From positions 1 to 64,000 of the forward strand of contig CBDETA010000004.1 of assembly GCA_965242785.1 (NCBI GenBank): DNA of 64,000 nt. Reading direction: 5' to 3'. Shown in pieces: positions 1 to 8,315 of the stretch. How positions within the stretch are numbered: the first letter of the stretch is position 1; each line of letters begins with the position of its first letter. The translations under genes were made by a program, and so were the position numbers. The notes under the pieces were generated by a model, which saw only the letters and a list, made by a program, of their open reading frames with translations, ran no database searches and was not told where the DNA came from. This DNA is from Maricaulis sp965242785 (GTDB taxonomy: Bacteria; Pseudomonadota; Alphaproteobacteria; Caulobacterales; Maricaulaceae).

Positions 1-2007
1 ATCGGCCAGATCGCCGGCCGGGCCGGCCGCTTCCGGTCCGACGGCACATTCGGCGAAACCGCCGAATGCCGCCCCTTCGAGCCCGATGTCGTCGAGGCCG
101 TGGAAGCCCACCATTTCGCCCCGGTCGAACGCCTGCAATGGCGCAATCCCGATCTCGACGAAAGCTCGCTGGAAGCCCTGCAATACACGCTCAACCGGCC
201 CTCGCCCCATCCCGTGCTGGAGCGCGTCGGCGAGGCGATCGACGAGCGGGCGCTGGGCATTCTGGCCGTCGATCGCGACATCCTCGACCGCACCGGCTCG
301 CCTGCCCTGGTCCGGCGGCTATGGGATGCCTGCCGTCTGCCGGACTTCCGCCGGGCGACGCTGGACGCCCATGCGCGGCTGGTGAAGTCCATCTTCATGC
401 ACCTCACCGGCCCGTCCGGACACCTGCCCGACACCTGGCTGGATGCCCAGCTGGAGCGGCTGAACAAGACGTCCGGTGATGTCGACGCCCTTGCTGCCCG
501 CCTGTCGCATGTGCGCACCTGGGCCTATGCCGCACACCGTCCGGACTGGACTCGCGACCCCGACAACTGGCGCGGCCGGACCCGTGAAATCGAGGACAGG
601 CTGTCCGACGCCCTGCACGAGAAACTGATGCAGCGCTTTGTCGACCGCCGCACCAGCGCGCTGGCCAAGAGCCTGCGCGATGACCGCGACCTGCTGGCCG
701 GTGTGGCCCGCAATGGCGAGGTGACCGTCGAGGGTCACTTCGTCGGACGGCTTGACGGTTTGCGTTTCAAGCCCGATGCAGAGGGCCGCGAGCTGGAAGC
801 GCGCACCCTGAAATCGGCCGCCGTGAAAGCGCTGCGGCCTGAAATCAACCGGCGCCTGCGCGCCCTGGCAAAGACGAGCATGACCGAACTCACCTTCAAG
901 GATGACGGCAAGATCGAGTGGAATGGCGAGATCGTCGCCCAGCTGATCCCCGGACCGACCCCGCTGAAACCCGCCATCAAGCTGATCGGCGGCGATCTGG
1001 GCACACAGGAAGCCCTGACGCAGGCCCAGAGCGGTCTTGAGGCCAAGGTGCGCGAACACATCGAGAGCGTGCTGGCGCCCTTGTTCAAACTTCGCGAGGC
1101 CGGTCAGTCTGACGACTTGCCGGGCCCGGCCCGCGGTGTCGCCTGGCGCCTGCACGAAGCGGGTGGCGCAATGATCCGCACGCTCATCGCCGACGAAGTG
1201 CGCGCCCTGGACCAGGAAGAGCGCCGCGGCCTGCGCCAGGCCGGCGTTCGCATCGGCGAGCACATGATCTATGTGCCCGAACTGGTCAAACCGGCTCCGG
1301 CCCGGCTGAACGCCCTGCTGCAGTCCATCCACACGGGCGGCTCCGGCATTGACTGGATCCCGGCGCCCGGCCTGACCTCGATCGCCAATGACCGCGCCCG
1401 CACCCGGGCCGACTATGCGATGGTCGGCTTTTATCCGTGCGGCCCGCGCGCGGTGCGCTTTGACATGCTGGAACGCCTGGCCGACACGCTGCGCGAGGCG
1501 CGCGACAAGGATACCGAGCCGGGCTTCCCGCTGACCGCCGACATGACGGCGCTGCTGGGCTGTTCCGTCGAGGACATGCGCGGCGTGCTGACCACGCTGG
1601 GCTATAAGCGCATCCAGAAGGGCCCCGATCCGGAGAAGGCCGAAGGCGAACGCTGGGAACGCAAGAAGCGTCGCCCGGCCGGCCGCGGCAAGCCGTCCGG
1701 TGCGCCCGACACGGCGCGGGGTGAAACCCGCGGTCAGCGCCCGCGCGGCCATCGTCCGCCCTCTGCCGGCCGCGACCGGCGCGAGCGCCGCTCCGAGCCG
1801 CTGCGCATGCCGTCCGACAGCCCCTTCGCGGCCCTGGCCGAGCTCAAGCTGGAGAGCAAGCCCGCCCGCCCGGCCAAACCGCGCAAAGCGAAGAAGCCCC
1901 GTCCGGCCCGGGCCGCCCGGCAGACCGACAAGGCCCCGGCGTCCGAGACAGCACCGACAGCTGAAAAGGCCCCAACGTCGGACAAGCCTGGAGCCGACGA
2001 GTCTTGA
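1..2007 (+). CDS. Suv3-like superfamily 2 helicase, C-terminal part (5' end outside window)
   Basis: The reading frame is open from base 1, so the N-terminal motor (Walker A and B) lies upstream of the window. The first residues are helicase motif VI, IGQIAGRAGRF, the arginine-finger motif typical of the mitochondrial Suv3/SUPV3L1-like branch. About 600 residues of C-terminal domain follow. The last ~120 residues are rich in Lys, Arg, Pro and Ala and are probably a disordered nucleic-acid-binding tail. Family members unwind RNA or RNA/DNA hybrids in RNA turnover; the substrate here is inferred. The stop codon overlaps the TTG start of the S4-domain gene (TTGA), so the two are probably co-translated. 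Confidence 0.85.
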   Translation: MGQIAGRAGRFRSDGTFGETAECRPFEPDVVEAVEAHHFAPVERLQWRNPDLDESSLEALQYTLNRPSPHPVLERVGEAIDERALGILAVDRDILDRTGSPALVRRLWDACRLPDFRRATLDAHARLVKSIFMHLTGPSGHLPDTWLDAQLERLNKTSGDVDALAARLSHVRTWAYAAHRPDWTRDPDNWRGRTREIEDRLSDALHEKLMQRFVDRRTSALAKSLRDDRDLLAGVARNGEVTVEGHFVGRLDGLRFKPDAEGRELEARTLKSAAVKALRPEINRRLRALAKTSMTELTFKDDGKIEWNGEIVAQLIPGPTPLKPAIKLIGGDLGTQEALTQAQSGLEAKVREHIESVLAPLFKLREAGQSDDLPGPARGVAWRLHEAGGAMIRTLIADEVRALDQEERRGLRQAGVRIGEHMIYVPELVKPAPARLNALLQSIHTGGSGIDWIPAPGLTSIANDRARTRADYAMVGFYPCGPRAVRFDMLERLADTLREARDKDTEPGFPLTADMTALLGCSVEDMRGVLTTLGYKRIQKGPDPEKAEGERWERKKRRPAGRGKPSGAPDTARGETRGQRPRGHRPPSAGRDRRERRSEPLRMPSDSPFAALAELKLESKPARPAKPRKAKKPRPARAARQTDKAPASETAPTAEKAPTSDKPGADES

Positions 2008-2312
2008 GCGAAGACGCGGACGCGATCAGGGTCGATGTCTGGCTCTGGCGGGCCCGCTTTTTCAAAACGCGCAGCCTGGCCACAAAGATTGTCGCCGATG
2101 GCCAGGTCCGGCTCGGGCATGCCGGAACCGTCCGGCGCCTGACCAAGGCTTCCGCCCTGGTCCGGCCGGGCGACACGTTGACGCTGCTGGTAAACCGGCA
2201 GATTGTGCAGCTGGAAATCCTGGATCTGGGCACGCGTCGCGGCCCGGCGTCCGAGGCCCGGGGCCTGTACCGCACCATCGAGGCAGACGCCCCCGGAACC
2301 CCGGAGACGTAA
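2004..2312 (+). CDS. Hsp15-like S4-domain RNA-binding protein
   Basis: This 102-residue protein is little more than an S4 domain: IRVDVWLWRARFFKTRSLA near the N terminus, then VADGQVRLG and VRPGDTL. That matches Hsp15/HslR-type proteins, which in E. coli bind 50S subunits carrying a stalled nascent chain. The TTG start at 2004 overlaps the preceding helicase stop and is the only start that keeps the complete S4 fold. The link to a helicase upstream suggests a ribosome- or RNA-related role, which is inference. Confidence 0.8.
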   Translation: MSEDADAIRVDVWLWRARFFKTRSLATKIVADGQVRLGHAGTVRRLTKASALVRPGDTLTLLVNRQIVQLEILDLGTRRGPASEARGLYRTIEADAPGTPET

Positions 2313-2361
2313 TTCCGCGCCCTAAGGGCATCCAGCAGGCACCCACCGGAGGGCCCCTTTA

Positions 2362-2811
2362 ATGTTCGACACGCTCAAGCGCATGTTCGCTTCCGATCCG
2401 ACAGAGCTGCACCCGGAAATCGACCCGCACGTGGCCGCGACCGCACTGCTGGTGGAAGCCGCCCTCGCCGATGGCATCTATGCCGATTGCGAACAGGACC
2501 GCATCCGCCACATTCTGGAAAATGCCTTCAAGCTGGCGCCGGCCCGGGCGTCATCCGTGCTGGAGAACGCCGAGGAACTGGCCGAGACCGCGATCGACCA
2601 CCACCGCTTCACCAAGGTCGTGAAAGCCTGTCTGGGCAAGCAGGAACGCACCGCGCTGGTGGAGCAGTTGTGGATGGTGGTTCTGGCCGACGGCGAGAAG
2701 TCGCCCTTCGAGGACGCCTTCATCCGGCGCATTGCCCCATTGCTGGCCGTCGATGACCGGGAACGGGTTTTCGCCCGTTCGCGTGCAGAAGCGCGCATGC
2801 GCCCGAGTTGA
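2362..2811 (+). CDS. TerB-family protein
   Basis: This 149-residue, all-helical, acidic protein has the TerB-like pattern of two similar helical halves: VAATALLVEAALADGIYADCEQDRI near the start and LWMVVLADGEKSPFEDAFIRRIA near the end. The acidic turn residues after ALADG and VLADG resemble the metal-binding loops of TerB proteins. The family name comes from tellurite resistance, but most chromosomal single-gene members have no proven role. It sits 49 bp after the S4 gene and could be part of the same transcript. Confidence 0.75.
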   Translation: MFDTLKRMFASDPTELHPEIDPHVAATALLVEAALADGIYADCEQDRIRHILENAFKLAPARASSVLENAEELAETAIDHHRFTKVVKACLGKQERTALVEQLWMVVLADGEKSPFEDAFIRRIAPLLAVDDRERVFARSRAEARMRPS

Positions 2812-2876
2812 CAAATCCGGCCTCGCAGCCCATGTCCCGCCGGCACACCTGACTGCCCCCGGGAAATCCGCTTGTT

Positions 2877-3218
2877 ATGACCTATATCGTCACTGACGCG
2901 TGCGTCCGCTGCAAATACACCGACTGTGTCGAAGTCTGCCCCGTGGACTGCTTCTACGAGGGCGAGAACTTCCTCGTCATCCATCCGGACGAATGCATTG
3001 ATTGTGGCGTGTGCGAGCCGGAATGCCCGGTCGAGGCGATCAAGCCGGACACCGAGGACGATCCGGATGGCAAGTGGCTGGCCGTGAACTCGAAATTCGC
3101 CGAGATCTGGCCGAACATCACGGTGCGCAAGGATCCGCCCGCTGACGCGGATGCCATGGCCGATGAAGCCGGCAAGTACGAGAAGTATTTCTCGGAAAAA
3201 CCGGGTTCGGGAGACTGA
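2877..3218 (+). CDS. fdxA: 7Fe-8S ferredoxin FdxA
   Basis: This 113-residue protein begins MTYIVTDACVRCKYTDCVEVCP and has a second cysteine cluster, CIDCGVCEPECP, around residue 40. The first cluster has the altered spacing of the 3Fe-4S site and the second is a regular 4Fe-4S site, so it is the Azotobacter FdI/FdxA type. The length is typical for alphaproteobacterial FdxA. It is a soluble electron carrier, and its position just before carD is common in Caulobacter relatives. A hairpin with a T-run follows the gene. Confidence 0.93.
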   Translation: MTYIVTDACVRCKYTDCVEVCPVDCFYEGENFLVIHPDECIDCGVCEPECPVEAIKPDTEDDPDGKWLAVNSKFAEIWPNITVRKDPPADADAMADEAGKYEKYFSEKPGSGD

Positions 3219-3232
3219 TCCGGTCCGGTTAA

Positions 3233-3256
3233 CCAAACGCTACCGTTTGGAATTTT
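3233..3256 (+). terminator. Rho-independent terminator after fdxA
   Basis: CCAAACG, a CTAC loop and CGTTTGG form a 7-bp perfect stem directly followed by AATTTT, 14 bp after the fdxA stop codon. Confidence 0.65.
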
Positions 3257-3440
3257 GCAAAATTCGTGTTATGTTCTTCGAATTGATGGGCAGTGCGTGT
3301 GGCGCTGCCCGCTTTTCTGCACGGTGGCTTGCACGCTTTTTCATATCGATCTCGGAGCCGGGTGGGTGCCGGAGCAACTTTGAGACCGAGCTGCGAGCTA
3401 TTGTCAAACCGTGTATGGAAAGCTCAACGAGAGAGCATCC

Positions 3441-3959
3441 ATGACGAAAAAAACCGCCAACGACAACAAATCTTTCAAGCAAGGTGATTTCATCGTGTAC
3501 CCGGCCCACGGCGTCGGTCAGGTCACGGGTGTCGAGAAGGATTCGGTCGCGGGTTTCGACATCGAAGTCTACGTGGTGACATTCGAACAGGACAAAATGA
3601 CGCTGCGCGTTCCGACCGCCAAGGCCGACGCCTCCGGCATGCGCCCCCTGTCCAGCGACCGCATCGTGAAGGATGCGATGAAAACGCTGAAGGGCAAGGC
3701 CAAGGTCAAGCGGACCATGTGGAGCCGCCGCGCCCAGGAATACGAAGCCAAGATCAATTCCGGCGACCTGATCATGATCGCCGAAGTGGTGCGCGACCTG
3801 CACCGGGCCGACGACCAGCCCGAACAGTCCTATTCCGAGCGCCAGCTCTATGAATCGGCTCTGGACCGTATGGTGCGCGAGCTCGCCGCGGTGGAAAACA
3901 TCGAACATGATGCCGCCCGCGAAATGCTCTCGACCTCGCTGGCCAAGAAGGCCGCCTGA
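3441..3959 (+). CDS. carD: CarD/CdnL family transcription regulator
   Basis: This 172-residue protein starts with a short polar leader (MTKKTANDNK) and continues into the CarD/CdnL Tudor-like RNA-polymerase-interacting domain: FKQGDFIVYPAHGVGQVTGVE, then a β-strand region ending in TLRVPTAKA. A helical C-terminal domain follows. CdnL binds the RNA polymerase β subunit and stabilises open complexes at rRNA and growth promoters in Caulobacter. The ATG at 3441 follows GAGAG and leaves a normal-length protein; ten extra residues encoded upstream do not resemble the family. A strong terminator follows the stop. Confidence 0.93.
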   Translation: MTKKTANDNKSFKQGDFIVYPAHGVGQVTGVEKDSVAGFDIEVYVVTFEQDKMTLRVPTAKADASGMRPLSSDRIVKDAMKTLKGKAKVKRTMWSRRAQEYEAKINSGDLIMIAEVVRDLHRADDQPEQSYSERQLYESALDRMVRELAAVENIEHDAAREMLSTSLAKKAA

Positions 3960-3988
3960 GGATTTTTCCTTCAGGACTGACTGACAGA

Positions 3989-4014
3989 ACGCCCGGCCAC
4001 GCGCCGGGCGTTTT
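3989..4014 (+). terminator. Rho-independent terminator after carD
   Basis: ACGCCCGG pairs with CCGGGCGT around a short loop, followed by TTTT, 30 bp after the carD stop and before rpoH. Confidence 0.8.
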
Positions 4015-4071
4015 GCTTGGGTGATCCGTCTGCCGCCTGCCGCCGTAAACCGGTGCACAAGGAGGTGCGAG

Positions 4072-4962
4072 ATGGAAGCCAAGCGTGTGAGCACAACCCG
4101 CGATGCCGGGGAGCAACGTTTCATCAAGTCGGCCATGGCCCGGGATCTGCTCGAGCGGGACGAGGAACACGCTCTGGCACGGGCCTGGAAAGAGGATCGC
4201 GACGAAACGGCCCTGCACACGCTGACCGAGGCCCACATGCGCCTCGTCGTATCCGTCGCCGCCCGCTATCGCCGCTATGGACTGGCCTTCCAGGACCTTA
4301 TCCAGGAAGGCAATATCGGTCTCATGAAGGCCGCCGACCGGTTTGAGCCCGATCGCGAAGTCCGCTTTGCCACCTATGCCACCTGGTGGATCCGCTCGAC
4401 CATCCAGGACTATGTGCTGCGCAACTGGTCGATCGTGCGGACCGGTACGACCTCGGCCCAGAAATCCCTGTTCTTCAACCTGCGCCGCCTGCGCGCCCAG
4501 ATCGGTGATGTCGACGGCGCCCAGATGAGCCCCGAGAACCGGCGCCTGATCGCCGACGAGCTTGGTGTGCGCGAGCGCGATGTCGATGCCATGGCTTCGC
4601 GCCTGGGTGCCGCGGACCGGTCGCTGGATGCCCCGGTCGGGGAAGAGGACCAGATGCGCTGGATCGACCTTCTGGTCGACGAGAGCGTCGCTCCCGAGCG
4701 CGAAGTGATGGAGCGCACCGACAGCGAACGTCGCAAGGCCTGGCTCGGCCAGGCGATCGACAGCCTCAATGAGCGCGAGCAATTGATCATCCGCGAACGC
4801 CGCCTGAGCGAGGACAGCTCCACCCTGGAACAGCTGGGCCAGCGCCTGGGCATTTCCAAGGAGCGCGTCCGCCAGATCGAAAGCGTCGCCCTCAGCAAGC
4901 TCAAATCCACCCTCACCCGCGAAGTCGGCGATCCGTTCGAAAGCGGCCTGGTCCCGGGCTGA
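4072..4962 (+). CDS. rpoH: RNA polymerase heat-shock sigma factor RpoH
   Basis: This 296-residue group 3 sigma-70 protein has region 2 (DLIQEGNIGLMKAADRFEP, then YATWWIRSTIQDYVLRNW), the RpoH box QKSLFFNLRRLR, which is diagnostic for σ32, and region 4 with the helix-turn-helix LGISKERVRQIE. The start at 4072 is supported by a strong AAGGAGG 7-8 bp upstream; an upstream in-frame ATG at 4021 lies next to the carD terminator and adds non-conserved residues. It directs transcription of heat-shock chaperones and proteases. Alphaproteobacteria often have more than one RpoH, so paralogues may exist elsewhere. Confidence 0.93.
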   Translation: MEAKRVSTTRDAGEQRFIKSAMARDLLERDEEHALARAWKEDRDETALHTLTEAHMRLVVSVAARYRRYGLAFQDLIQEGNIGLMKAADRFEPDREVRFATYATWWIRSTIQDYVLRNWSIVRTGTTSAQKSLFFNLRRLRAQIGDVDGAQMSPENRRLIADELGVRERDVDAMASRLGAADRSLDAPVGEEDQMRWIDLLVDESVAPEREVMERTDSERRKAWLGQAIDSLNEREQLIIRERRLSEDSSTLEQLGQRLGISKERVRQIESVALSKLKSTLTREVGDPFESGLVPG

Positions 4963-4985
4963 CCTTCGTTTCGGCAGAGCCTCCG

Positions 4986-5165
4986 CGCCCGGGCTGGCCC
5001 CTTCGCTTCGGAACGGCTGACTCCGTTTTGCGCTTGGGCTTGCCCCTTCGCGCCGAACCGGCTGACTCCTGCTCGCACTTGGGCTGCCCCCTCGCGCCGA
5101 ACCGGCTGACGCCTGCTCGTGCTTGAGCTGGCCCCATCGCGTCGAACCGGCTGACTCCGTTCCGC
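4986..5165. repeat. Four tandem copies of an imperfect 45-bp repeat
   Basis: Units start at 4986, 5031, 5076 and about 5121. Each carries a conserved block CGAACCGGCTGACTCC and a GGGCTTGCCCC-like block. Copies differ at several positions, and a decayed fifth unit may follow. The array is the main content of the 468-bp gap between rpoH and the nuclease gene. No gene is apparent; because 45 is divisible by three, an opposite-strand frame gives a 15-residue periodic peptide, which I regard as a by-product. Confidence 0.8.
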
Positions 5166-5430
5166 GCTCACGCTGGACGGCTCGCGCGCTCCATCGGTCC
5201 CATGTCCGCCGGTACGGCGCGGGCCCTAGGCTTCAGATCACATCCTGCCGCCTGTAGCTCAGCCCAGCATCTGGTGCCCTGAACCGGGGCAGTGCCGCCT
5301 TCTGGAACTTTCGCCACATAGGGCGCGCCCTTCCGGCCAAGCTCTCCCCTCCGACCTCAGTCAGCCCTGCCGACCAGTGTCAGCCCTTTCGGCCTGCGCC
5401 GGCCGCGCCAACAGGGCTCCCCATCCTGCC

Positions 5431-6204
5431 TCACGGCCCGTCCGGCAGGACCTCGATGCGCTCGGGATGATCGATGCGGATCATCGGGCCGTTCTCGTCC
5501 TCCACCCAGCCGCGCACCCGGATGAGTCGACTCTCCAGCGCATCGGGCCCGAGCCCGGCTTCCAGGAAGGCATCGGCGTGTTCGGCCGCGATGAAGACTG
5601 TGAAGTCCGTCCGGTAGTCGGCGCCGAAATTGAGATAGATCCGGCCCGACCGCAATTGCGTCGCCGAGACCACCCGGCCTTCGACCAATTGCACCGAGCC
5701 GATATCCTGGGCGAGCAGATCCGGGTCCGGCCGCCGAACGCCATGGCGTCCATCACCCCAAATTCCGGCCTGGCCGGCCCGCGCCTCGGCCTCGAGTGCC
5801 AACAGGGTGGCCGTCTCAAGCCGGGTATCGGCATGGCTCAGCACCCGCGCCGCGCCCGACCGCACCAGCTCACCCTGGACCCAGGCCCCTGCCTCGTCCC
5901 GGGGCGCCAGAAAAACATGCGCCAGCGCCCGGCCATACCTGTCACGGGCCTGACCCGCCGGCTGCCACCAGACCCGCGCGTCCAGGACCAGTGCCTGCAA
6001 CGCGTCTCGCGCCCGCGCCTCATCCGGCGCGTCCAGCTCCGAAAGCCGGACTTCCAGGCTCGAATCACCCGCTGCGACGGCAAAGCTCAATGGGCCGGTA
6101 ATCGCGGTCGCGGTTCCATTTTCCCGCGCCGGCTGGGACACTGCCTCTGGCGAACACGCTGCCAGCCACCCGACCAATACAACCCCAAGATGGATCATTC
6201 GCAT
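5431..6204 (-). CDS. Thermonuclease (SNase)-family lipoprotein
   Basis: The protein is about 257 residues if it starts at the ATG at 6204. It opens with a lipoprotein signal: MRMIHLGVVLVGW and the lipobox LAAC. The body contains a staphylococcal-nuclease-like OB fold: LSELDAPDEARARDALQALV, then DRYGRALAHVFL and a helix with EAEARAGQAGIWG. A C-terminal β domain (EGRVVSATQLRSGRIYLNFG) resembles the second OB-like domain of many SNase homologues. It is probably membrane-anchored in the periplasm. Catalytic residues are not all clearly conserved, so nuclease activity is uncertain. It is divergent from the chemoreceptor-like gene. Confidence 0.7.
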   Translation of the reverse strand: MRMIHLGVVLVGWLAACSPEAVSQPARENGTATAITGPLSFAVAAGDSSLEVRLSELDAPDEARARDALQALVLDARVWWQPAGQARDRYGRALAHVFLAPRDEAGAWVQGELVRSGAARVLSHADTRLETATLLALEAEARAGQAGIWGDGRHGVRRPDPDLLAQDIGSVQLVEGRVVSATQLRSGRIYLNFGADYRTDFTVFIAAEHADAFLEAGLGPDALESRLIRVRGWVEDENGPMIRIDHPERIEVLPDGP

Positions 6205-6366
6205 GACAAGACGGGCCTCCACACCAGCACTCGCATTTATATACCACCTGAACGTGTATTTCAATATGACGCGCCCGGATTCTCGCGGCAACCACCGCCT
6301 TTCCGATCCGTTTACCATCTCGGGCTAAAGCTGAGGGCTGAACTCAAATCCGGGAATTCAGCCACC

Positions 6367-6915
6367 ATGAACGCCTACGCCTATTCCGACGATGCCCACG
6401 CGGCCGATCAGTCCGCCACCGATGCCCACGCCATTGCCGAAGCTGTCGGCGAGACGGCGGCCCGCGCCTCCCAGGGCGCTGAAGCGGCCCAGGTCGCGCG
6501 CGATGCGATGAACCAGGTCGAGGAATCGAGCCAGGTGCTCGAGCGCCGGGTCGAGGCACTCACCGATGCCTCCCAGCGCATCAACGCCATCCTGTCGACG
6601 ATCGAGGCGATCGCCAGCCAGACCAATCTCCTGGCCCTCAACGCCACCATCGAAGCGGCCCGGGCCGGTGAAGCCGGCCGCGGATTTGCCGTCGTCGCCG
6701 GTGAAGTCAAGGCGCTGGCCGGTCAGACCGCCAAGGCCACCGAGGACATCGCTGCCCGGATCTCGGCGCTGGACGCGGAAGTGAAGGAAATCCTCGATGG
6801 CGTCCGCGGCTCCGGCCAGTCGGTTGCGCGCGGCAAGCAGGCTGTCGACCAGATGACCCAGGCCACCCAGGAAGTGGCCCACCAGCTCAACAATCTGCGC
6901 GAACGCGTTCGCTGA
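6367..6915 (+). CDS. Minimal soluble methyl-accepting chemotaxis signalling domain
   Basis: This 182-residue protein consists almost only of the cytoplasmic hairpin of a chemoreceptor. The conserved tip ASQTNLLALNATIEAARAGEAG lies near residue 80, followed by RGFAVVAGEVKALAGQTAKATEDI. There is no transmembrane segment, ligand-binding domain, HAMP domain or CheR-tethering pentapeptide. It is much shorter than a normal receptor (500 or more residues), so it may act as a soluble partner in receptor arrays or another coiled-coil signalling complex. The start at 6367 is chosen because the upstream in-frame stretch is antisense to the nuclease. A terminator follows. Confidence 0.75.
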   Translation: MNAYAYSDDAHAADQSATDAHAIAEAVGETAARASQGAEAAQVARDAMNQVEESSQVLERRVEALTDASQRINAILSTIEAIASQTNLLALNATIEAARAGEAGRGFAVVAGEVKALAGQTAKATEDIAARISALDAEVKEILDGVRGSGQSVARGKQAVDQMTQATQEVAHQLNNLRERVR

Positions 6916-6941
6916 GCCAACGCTGACACCCCGACATGACA

Positions 6942-6976
6942 GCGGGTCGCCCTTACAGGGTGGCCCGCTTTCGTTT
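6942..6976 (+). terminator. Rho-independent terminator after the chemoreceptor-like gene
   Basis: GCGGGTCGCCCT pairs with AGGGTGGCCCGC around a TAC loop (one mismatch), followed by TTTCGTTT. Confidence 0.7.
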
Positions 6977-7018
6977 GTGTGATTGGCAATCAGGGGCGGG
7001 CATGGCTAACTCGCCGTC

Positions 7019-7660
7019 ATGACCCTTCACGCCGATCTCTTCTGGTCCTTTCGCAGCCCCTATTCCTACCTCGCCCTGCCGCGCCTGATCGCGCTGGAAA
7101 TGGAGTACGAACTGCGCTTCATCGTCCGCCCGGTACGCCCTCTGGCCCTGCGCCAGCCGGACTTCTTCCAGCGCGAACACCCCAACTGGCTGCACTATCT
7201 CCTGATCGATGTGGCGCGGCTGTCCGAGCATCTGGGTATCGCGTTCGCCGCCCCGAATCCGGACCCGGTCCTGTTCGATCATGCAAGGAACCAGGCCGCA
7301 GCCGACCAGCCCCATATCGACCGATTGACCCGCCTGGGCGTTCTGGCCGCCGAAGCGGACAAGGGTTTGGCCGCGCTCTGGTCGATCTCGCAGCGGATCT
7401 GGTCCGGGTCGCCCTGGACCCAAACCGGTGCCCTGGAGACAGCCCTGACCGACGCCGGCCTCGCCCCTGACATGCTTGCCCGGACCGACACCGAGGCAAC
7501 GCGTCTCGATACCCTGATCCGCGACAATGAAACTGCCCTGGAGGCCGCCGGCCATTGGGGCGTACCCACCCTGGTCTTCAACGGCGAACCCTTCTTCGGC
7601 CAGGACCGGATCGAGCTGCTGCTGTGGCGACTGCAGCAAAACGGGCTGACCCGGCGCTAG
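7019..7660 (+). CDS. DsbA-fold isomerase, 2-hydroxychromene-2-carboxylate isomerase type
   Basis: This 213-residue protein has the thioredoxin/DsbA fold of HCCA isomerases, a glutathione-transferase kappa relative. The start is LFWSFRSPYSYLALPRL, with Ser in place of the redox cysteine pair, and the cis-Pro region near the end is WGVPTLVFNGEPFFGQDRIELL. The family isomerises chromene carboxylates in naphthalene catabolism, but chromosomal homologues outside aromatic clusters usually have no known substrate. No aromatic degradation genes lie nearby, so the specific activity is unassigned. Confidence 0.8.
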   Translation: MTLHADLFWSFRSPYSYLALPRLIALEMEYELRFIVRPVRPLALRQPDFFQREHPNWLHYLLIDVARLSEHLGIAFAAPNPDPVLFDHARNQAAADQPHIDRLTRLGVLAAEADKGLAALWSISQRIWSGSPWTQTGALETALTDAGLAPDMLARTDTEATRLDTLIRDNETALEAAGHWGVPTLVFNGEPFFGQDRIELLLWRLQQNGLTRR

Positions 7661-7705
7661 AGAGCTTCTGCCCACGCGCATTTCCGGTTAAGAGCAATCC
7701 CGGCT

Positions 7706-7782
<77 letters not shown>

Positions 7783-7828
7783 TTTTCTCTGCCTCGACAG
7801 TCACTCGCAGCGCCTCGCGCAACTTGGG

Positions 7829-8197
7829 TCAGTGCAGATGGGGGCGGCCCGGTCGGGCTGAAAGCCAGGCCAGGGTGTGGGCAAGAGCCAGCATGCTGGC
7901 GCCGGCAACAGTGATGCCGCGCTCGGTCAGCTCGGGGACGTCTGCCAACGCGCCGTAGAACAGAAGACCGATGCCAGCGGCCGCGAGGCAGCGCAGGATC
8001 AGGCCCCGTGTACCGCCAAGCCAGGTTCGCATGGCAAACACGCCCACCACCAGCGCCAGCCCCGCCAGGGCCAGGTGCGTCCACTCGCTTTCCATCCAGG
8101 CCAGGGCCGGAGCCAGCGACAGCAGGACCGGGAGCGCCAGGCAATGCACCATGCAGAGCCCGGACAGGCCAATTCCGATCGCGTCCTGTTTGCGCAT
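7829..8197 (-). CDS. MerC-domain membrane protein
   Basis: This 122-residue protein has four probable transmembrane helices. The first contains GLSGLCMVHCLALPVLL, the Cys-x-x-x-Cys-type metal-binding signature of MerC-domain proteins, and a histidine-containing tail (RPHLH) ends the sequence. Classical MerC imports mercuric ion, but chromosomal relatives often sit beside zinc-uptake genes and may handle zinc. Here it is divergent from the DUF2796 zinc cluster with a Zur-like palindrome between them, which favours zinc. That functional reading is inference. Confidence 0.75.
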   Translation of the reverse strand: MRKQDAIGIGLSGLCMVHCLALPVLLSLAPALAWMESEWTHLALAGLALVVGVFAMRTWLGGTRGLILRCLAAAGIGLLFYGALADVPELTERGITVAGASMLALAHTLAWLSARPGRPHLH

Positions 8198-8251
8198 GCG
8201 GGTCTCCTCAAGGTAACAGAAATGAAATGACGCCGCGCTTGAACGCCATCA

Positions 8252-8268
8252 ACGTTACATAATAACGT
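8252..8268. promoter_or_regulatory. Zur-like operator
   Basis: The inverted repeat ACGTTA-CATAA-TAACGT lies between the divergent MerC-domain gene and the DUF2796 gene. It has the GTTA(n5)TAAC core seen in Zur boxes of many proteobacteria. Both flanking units are plausible zinc genes, so a single zinc-responsive repressor could control both. Confidence 0.5.
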
Positions 8269-8315
8269 ATGAATGAGCACGCAATGCTGCCAACCTGTTT
8301 TCGTGGAGACGAGCC

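Noticed and set aside
319..1752. Long minus-strand open frame opposite the helicase gene
   Set aside because: It lies antisense to a clearly conserved protein in GC-rich DNA, where such frames are common, and shows no recognisable family.
4410..5171. Repeat-containing minus-strand protein with a 15-residue period
   Set aside because: Its first part is antisense to rpoH, and the periodicity follows from the 45-bp DNA repeat.
5377..6366. N-terminal extension of the chemoreceptor-like protein
   Set aside because: The extension runs antisense through the nuclease gene; only the part from 6,367 resembles a chemoreceptor.
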